Below are positions 59,865-64,000 of a stretch of 64,000 bases of DNA, one piece after another. The notes beneath the pieces were generated by a model. The model was not told the origin of the DNA, did no database searches, and saw nothing but the letters and a program-made list of their open reading frames with translations. Every line of letters starts with the position of its first letter. Position 1 is the first letter of the stretch. The stretch is from Paragorgia papillata. Taxonomy: Eukaryota > Cnidaria > Anthozoa > Scleralcyonacea > Coralliidae. Both the position numbers and the translations under genes were made by a program. Location of the stretch: positions 8,706,001-8,770,000 of the forward strand of contig JAWNZC010000314.1 of the NCBI GenBank assembly GCA_035771165.1. The letters are read 5' to 3'.

Positions 59865-60475
59865 GGAGTGATTACATGGACTGGGCTAGTCTGGTTAGCT
59901 GGGCCAGCTTGGTAAACTAGGCTAGCCTGCATCCTATATAAATTGTAAGTTTTTTCAACATTTCGATTACATGGCAAGCAGGCTACTATAGTTGTCACAA
60001 CCACTAGCCCAGTTAACCAGGGTGAAAATGTCCATGTAATCATTTCATCCTGGCAAAGTGGGCTGAAAAACTGTTGAACTCGCTTTGTTACGTGTTTGTT
60101 TACTTGACTGTATGAATAAATAGTGCTGAAAGGAACTGAAATAGAACATCAAAATGTTGTTTGTGTGTTTCATGATCATAGTGAAGACTTAATAAATTAA
60201 TTAGTGTTCGTGAAGATGCTTTCGTGGGTTAGCTAAGACTATAACAATCTTTTTATTAACGATGGGCTTACAGAAGATTTCGTCAACATAAATAATAGAC
60301 TAATTAGTGTAAAACTGAGGTAAAACTACCTAAATATAACTTTGCCCTTATTTACTTGATAATTGCGAATTTCAGCCTGAAATCATCCACATCAATTCAA
60401 AACTCATCCTGGCTAACCAGTCTAGCTTGGATAACTGGGCCAGCCTGGTCCATGTAATCACCCCCTAAGTAGAGG
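59865..60475. mobile_element. Foldback with GTGATTACATGGACTGGGC ends
   Basis: GGGAGTGATTACATGGAC and GTCCATGTAATCACCCCC are the ends. The interior has CTGGTTAGCTGGGCCAGC and CCAGCCTGG type words and a second internal pair (TCCATGTAATCAT at 60030). Same style as 12139-12604 and 35544-35850. Confidence 0.8.
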
Positions 60476-60631
60476 GGGTGAAATCTGTTTTTTTTTCAAT
60501 ATCGAACAACATAAGATAAAGAGACGTGATAAGTTGTATGTATACATGTAGTGCATGTGGTATGTTTACGAGCTTGGTGTAATGTAACAGACGTTCGGTG
60601 GATGTTCGTCAATCTCAAATACTCAGAAAAT

Positions 60632-60850
60632 ATTTCTGAGCCCCAGTTCGGTTCTAACCTGCATCCTTCTAATGATCGGTTAGCCGCTCTAACCATTGAG
60701 CCACTGGCCCTAACCATTGAGCAACCTTAGCTCTCCATCTGAGCCCCAGTGGCTCAATGGTTAGAGCATCTAACCGGTCATTAGAAGGTTGCAGGTTCGA
60801 ACCCTGTCTGGGGTCTCAGAAATCTTTTCTGAGTAATTGAGCTTGACGAA
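60632..60850. repeat. Inverted pair of tRNA-derived elements; plus copy folds as a cloverleaf
   Basis: Plus copy 60743-60814: acceptor GCCCCAG/CTGGGGT, D-arm GCTC...GAGC, anticodon stem TCTAA/TTAGA with loop CCGGTCA, T-arm GCAGG-TTCGAAC-CCTGT. All stems pair and the total is 72 nt. The loop would read anticodon GGT (Thr), but position 33 is C instead of the near-universal T, and no CCA or T-run terminator follows. The 3' tail has a TCAGAAA...TTTCTGA hairpin shared with other copies, so I class it as a tRNA-derived SINE unit. The minus copy (60632-60712) is more decayed. Confidence 0.75.
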
Positions 60851-61844
60851 CGTCTACCAAACATCTGTTATAAGATAAAGAGTTAAGTCTCTTGATAGCA
60901 GTGATGGATCCAGCATGATCTGGTAGGGGGGGGGGTGCAAGTCAAACCATTCCTAGGGGGGTCCGGGGGCCAAATACATGCAGTATTTTAATTTTCAAAT
61001 ATCAATATACCAATAATACCATAAATTTCAGTGCGATCACAGTCTTTGGAATTTTTCAGCACCCACGTGCCAAGAATTCCACCATGCACCCACGCACCAA
61101 GTGTTCAGCCCAAATCAAACGAGAACGCAAGTCACCGCAAGTTGGCAGTCACGCTATCTCAGCCAGCCGCTCTGAATAGTTTCCCGAAAATATCATGTAC
61201 CATGACAAAGTTAAAACTTGTTTAAAACACTCATGAAACCTTTATTTTGTTAATTTGGGTGTTCGAACGACCACCACAGAAATTCTGACTGCCAACTTGC
61301 GATGACTTGCGTTCTCGTTTGATTAGGGCTTTAATCTTGCAGAAAACTTGTGATTGCTGAACTTAATATTTAATATCTGAAACTTCTACATCTGTAACAA
61401 AACTTTAGTTTAACAAATCTAATGTCAGATGTTATGCCCACTGATCTCAGAAATAAGACTGGATAGAGCTTTCTATTGTGTCAGATGAGCTGATTTTGAA
61501 GCCAGTATATTTGCATTGACCAGAGATCATTAGAAACTGCGATTTTGCAAGCAAATCAAGCTGTGACACTTGCAAGATAGGCGTAGTGTCTGGCCAATAT
61601 ATTTACTTTGCTAAACTTAAACACACAAAATCCTGAACTTAATTTGACACCTCACAGTTGGCTTTTCTTACTGGATAATGAGGGCCAACGGTGGCCATAT
61701 TGAAGTGACCTAATCATCAGGATGGTGTAATTTTAGTACTGTATAATGTTTTTTTCAAACCACATCAGCCTAGTGATGGCACTAACTTTGAAGTTAATTT
61801 AAGCACAGTGTATTGAAACAAGTTCAACTTAGTGGATGTTGTTT

Positions 61845-62225
61845 GCCATTAGTCCACACTAGTCCACACTAGTCCACACTAGTCCACACTAGTCCACACT
61901 AGTCCACACTAGTCCACACTAGTCCACACTAGTCCACACTAGTCCACACTAGTCCACACTAGTCCACACTAGTCCACAGGTCCAGTGTACACCAGTCCAC
62001 ACTAGCTAGTCCATATTAGTCCACACTAGTTCACATTAGTCCACATTAGTCCACAGATCCACATTGGTCCACACTAGTTCACATTAGTCCACACTTAGTA
62101 GAGGTCCACACTGGTTCACATTTAGTCCACACTAAGTCCACAAGTTCAGACTAGTCCATGTACAGGTTCACACTAGTCCATGTACGTTTGTCCACACTAA
62201 TTCATACTAGTCCACACTAGTTCAC
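61845..62225. repeat. 10-bp satellite AGTCCACACT
   Basis: About 13 perfect copies (61851-61980), then degenerate units to 62225. It lies between EMC2 exon 2 and the RING gene. Confidence 0.97.
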
Positions 62226-62326
62226 AAGAACAACAACCACAAAATCAACAACAGGAACAGCAGCAGCAACAACAACAACAACAGCAACAACAACAAGAAC
62301 AACAGCAGCAGCAACAGCAACAGCAA

Positions 62327-62357
<31 letters not shown>

Positions 62358-62415
62358 AACAGCAGTAACAACTGCAGCACCACCAACAGCAGCAGCAACA
62401 ACAGCAGCAATGGGA
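62225..62415. repeat. (CAA/CAG)n microsatellite
   Basis: A trinucleotide array of CAA and CAG on the plus strand, directly after the 10-bp satellite. The minus-strand frames (LLLLL, VVVVA) are artefacts. Confidence 0.95.
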
Positions 62416-62719
62416 AGAACAGCAACAGCGTCTGCACGCAAGGTGAACAGATACCGAGATATGGGGGATTGAAACTTGAGAGGGGTTTATTTTTGGAGGG
62501 CTCTTTATCGGTGTTTGCGTGCGCACCGCTTAACAGAATTTACTGTAGTTGAGCGCCTTGTATTACTGATATATGCGGGGGGTATGCGCATCACACGTAC
62601 ATCAGGGCTCCCAGAAAATATTCCAGTTTTGGAAAATGAAGGCGGAAGACGGGAAGAGTCCTTTTCTCATTCTGAATCCGTAACTTTACATCAAACACCA
62701 ATTTGGTTGGTTATTTACA

Positions 62720-64000
62720 ATGGAGGCATTCGTTCAAGGTTATAGTGAAGATCGTTTTGAGACTGTCGTAAACAGGAATTTTCTTTGTCCAATTTGTATG
62801 AATGTCTTGAAAGAGCCAGTGCAGTGTCAACGGAACCAACACTACTTCTGCACGCCTTGCATAACCAAGCATTTACAAGAAAATTCACAATCATGCCCTG
62901 TGTGTATAGAGAAACTGACAGTGGAAACTTTGGTCAAACCTCCACGAATTGTGACAGATTATTTGTCTAGTTTAATGCTCAGCTGTGACTACTTCGAGAG
63001 AGGTTGTCGTGAAGTGGTAGAGCTTGAAAGTCTTAGAAACCATGTTGCTGATTGCAGTTTTTCCCCGATCGTTTGCTCAAACGGAAAATGCATGACTATC
63101 GTAAACAAGAAGGACAAAGAAGAGCACGAGAGGAAGGTTTGCGAATTTCGACTCCTTCAGTGCCAAGATTGCGACAAAGAGATGTCACATAAGAGGTTTA
63201 AGAAACATGGATGTCTGTTGAGCAAGGAAGTAGAGAAAGTGAAGTTCGACTTGGCGGAGGTAAAAGAAAAGGTTGCCCAAATGCACAGTACACAAGAGGA
63301 AGTACTTCGAGAGGTCAGAAATGTTATGGCTGAAATGAAAGTCATGAAGAAGGCTGGAGTGATGGCACAAACTGTGACATGTCCCAGTACAAGAAGAGAT
63401 AATATTGTGGTACTTGGAGGTTTAAACCGTGGAAGGTCTCCACTAAATTCTGTAGAGGAGTTCAACTGGACCAAAAAGTCTTGGACACCTCTATCTCCTA
63501 TGCAACAAGGAAGGGCCTCTGCTACATCAGTCTGTTTTGAATGCAAAATTATTGTTGCAGGTGGCAGGAGTACATTTGGAGAAAAGATTGACAGGATCGA
63601 ACAAATGTTGTTTGATCAAGTAGAGGAACGTTGGCTCGACTTTCCAGTCAATCTACCATACAAGTGTTCTGGTCATCAAACTGTGGTTCATATCCAGTGT
63701 CTGCTTATTGTTGGGGGATCTAACAACAATAGAGGTATTTGCACCAATATTGTCCACCAAGTCCAGCTTAAACCTCCATACACCTCACAGTTCCTATCTC
63801 GACTGCCTCGACCAATTTCCTATCATGGCATGGAACTTTTTAACGAGAATATTTTAATCATTGGTGGTACAACAACTGGCTTCGCCAAAGGTACTGTTGA
63901 TAATGTGTTGCTGTATGATATGAATAAACATACATGTCAAGAGATGGCCCCTTTACCCTTTTGTATGTGTGATATGGCCACAGTGAGATGGGGGGATGAT
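62720..64000 (+). CDS. RING / TRAF-type zinc finger / kelch-like protein, 5' part
   Basis: A single open frame of 427 codons runs from ATG 62720 to the window edge without a stop or intron. Residues 23-62 form a C3HC4 RING (CPIC ... C36 ... H41 ... C44-TPC47 ... CPVC62), implying E3 ubiquitin ligase activity. Residues about 89-170 carry cysteine/histidine pairs of TRAF-type zinc fingers (CDYFERGC, HVADC, CQDCDKEMSHKRFKKHGC). A charged coiled-coil-like stretch follows (EVEKVKFDLAEVKEKVAQM). From about residue 225 come kelch-style blades: NIVVLGGLNRG, SWTPLSPMQQGRAS, KIIVAGG, LLIVGGSNN, ILIIGGTTTG. The start is the first Met, within ACAATGG. RING-TRAF-kelch architecture is common in cnidarian gene families (recalled, not checked). 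The lack of introns, unlike its neighbours, suggests a retrocopy or an intronless family. The C-terminus is outside the window. Confidence 0.9.
   Translation, partial: MEAFVQGYSEDRFETVVNRNFLCPICMNVLKEPVQCQRNQHYFCTPCITKHLQENSQSCPVCIEKLTVETLVKPPRIVTDYLSSLMLSCDYFERGCREVVELESLRNHVADCSFSPIVCSNGKCMTIVNKKDKEEHERKVCEFRLLQCQDCDKEMSHKRFKKHGCLLSKEVEKVKFDLAEVKEKVAQMHSTQEEVLREVRNVMAEMKVMKKAGVMAQTVTCPSTRRDNIVVLGGLNRGRSPLNSVEEFNWTKKSWTPLSPMQQGRASATSVCFECKIIVAGGRSTFGEKIDRIEQMLFDQVEERWLDFPVNLPYKCSGHQTVVHIQCLLIVGGSNNNRGICTNIVHQVQLKPPYTSQFLSRLPRPISYHGMELFNENILIIGGTTTGFAKGTVDNVLLYDMNKHTCQEMAPLPFCMCDMATVRWGDD

Noticed and set aside
60743..60814. Functional tRNA-Thr(GGT) gene
   Set aside because: Cloverleaf is intact, but C33, the rare anticodon, no T-run terminator and several dispersed relatives with a shared tail favour a SINE-type unit.

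Overview
This is animal nuclear DNA. Protein-coding exons are short, bounded by canonical GT/AG introns, and embedded in AT-rich sequence packed with foldback transposons, SINE-like elements and microsatellites. Three recognisable housekeeping-type genes have clear animal orthologues, and a RING/TRAF-type zinc finger/kelch-like gene sits at the right edge. That combination, plus the dense small-MITE landscape, suggests an early-branching invertebrate, most likely a cnidarian (coral or sea anemone relative). The taxon is an inference, not something the sequence proves.

Layout. 1-9015: no gene; a ~105-bp satellite (910-3010), a long foldback, and a 5-kb 16-bp minisatellite (4040-9015) that carries two 5S-rRNA-derived SINE copies. 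9016-11673: nothing assignable. 11751-35064 (minus): TUBGCP5, gamma-tubulin complex component 5, with 30 exons placed by hand from start codon to stop codon; three internal segments expected from the human protein were not found. 36341-36642 (minus): a two-exon gene for an unrecognised 73-residue protein. 36845-39560: a nest of transposons (a hAT element with a perfect 8-bp target duplication in one arm of a foldback, a second TIR transposon with a broken four-cysteine-domain gene inside the hAT, and a TTAA-flanked MITE in the foldback loop). 40225-57845 (minus): complete KDM1B/LSD2 histone demethylase, 18 exons, about 796 residues, every splice phase consistent. 59023-59363 (plus): first two coding exons of EMC2, divergent from KDM1B across a 1.2-kb gap. 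59364-62719: repeats. 62720-64000 (plus): 5' part of an intronless RING/TRAF-zinc-finger/kelch-like gene running off the window.

The genes do not form a pathway. TUBGCP5 acts in microtubule nucleation, KDM1B in H3K4 demethylation, EMC2 in ER membrane-protein insertion, and the RING protein is probably an E3 ligase. KDM1B and EMC2 are head-to-head and could share a promoter region. Most intron length comes from nested foldback elements and simple repeats; many of these give long open frames (LPSF-, VLCC-, MVQGQDG- and YCTV-type proteins) that are not genes.

The most interesting material is the mobile-element record: precise nested insertions with readable target duplications, many unrelated foldbacks sharing a similar apical-loop motif, 5S-derived and tRNA-derived SINE-like units, and a satellite that resembles a tRNA D-arm. 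All coordinates and splice sites were read by eye; an error of one or two bases is possible at some exon ends.
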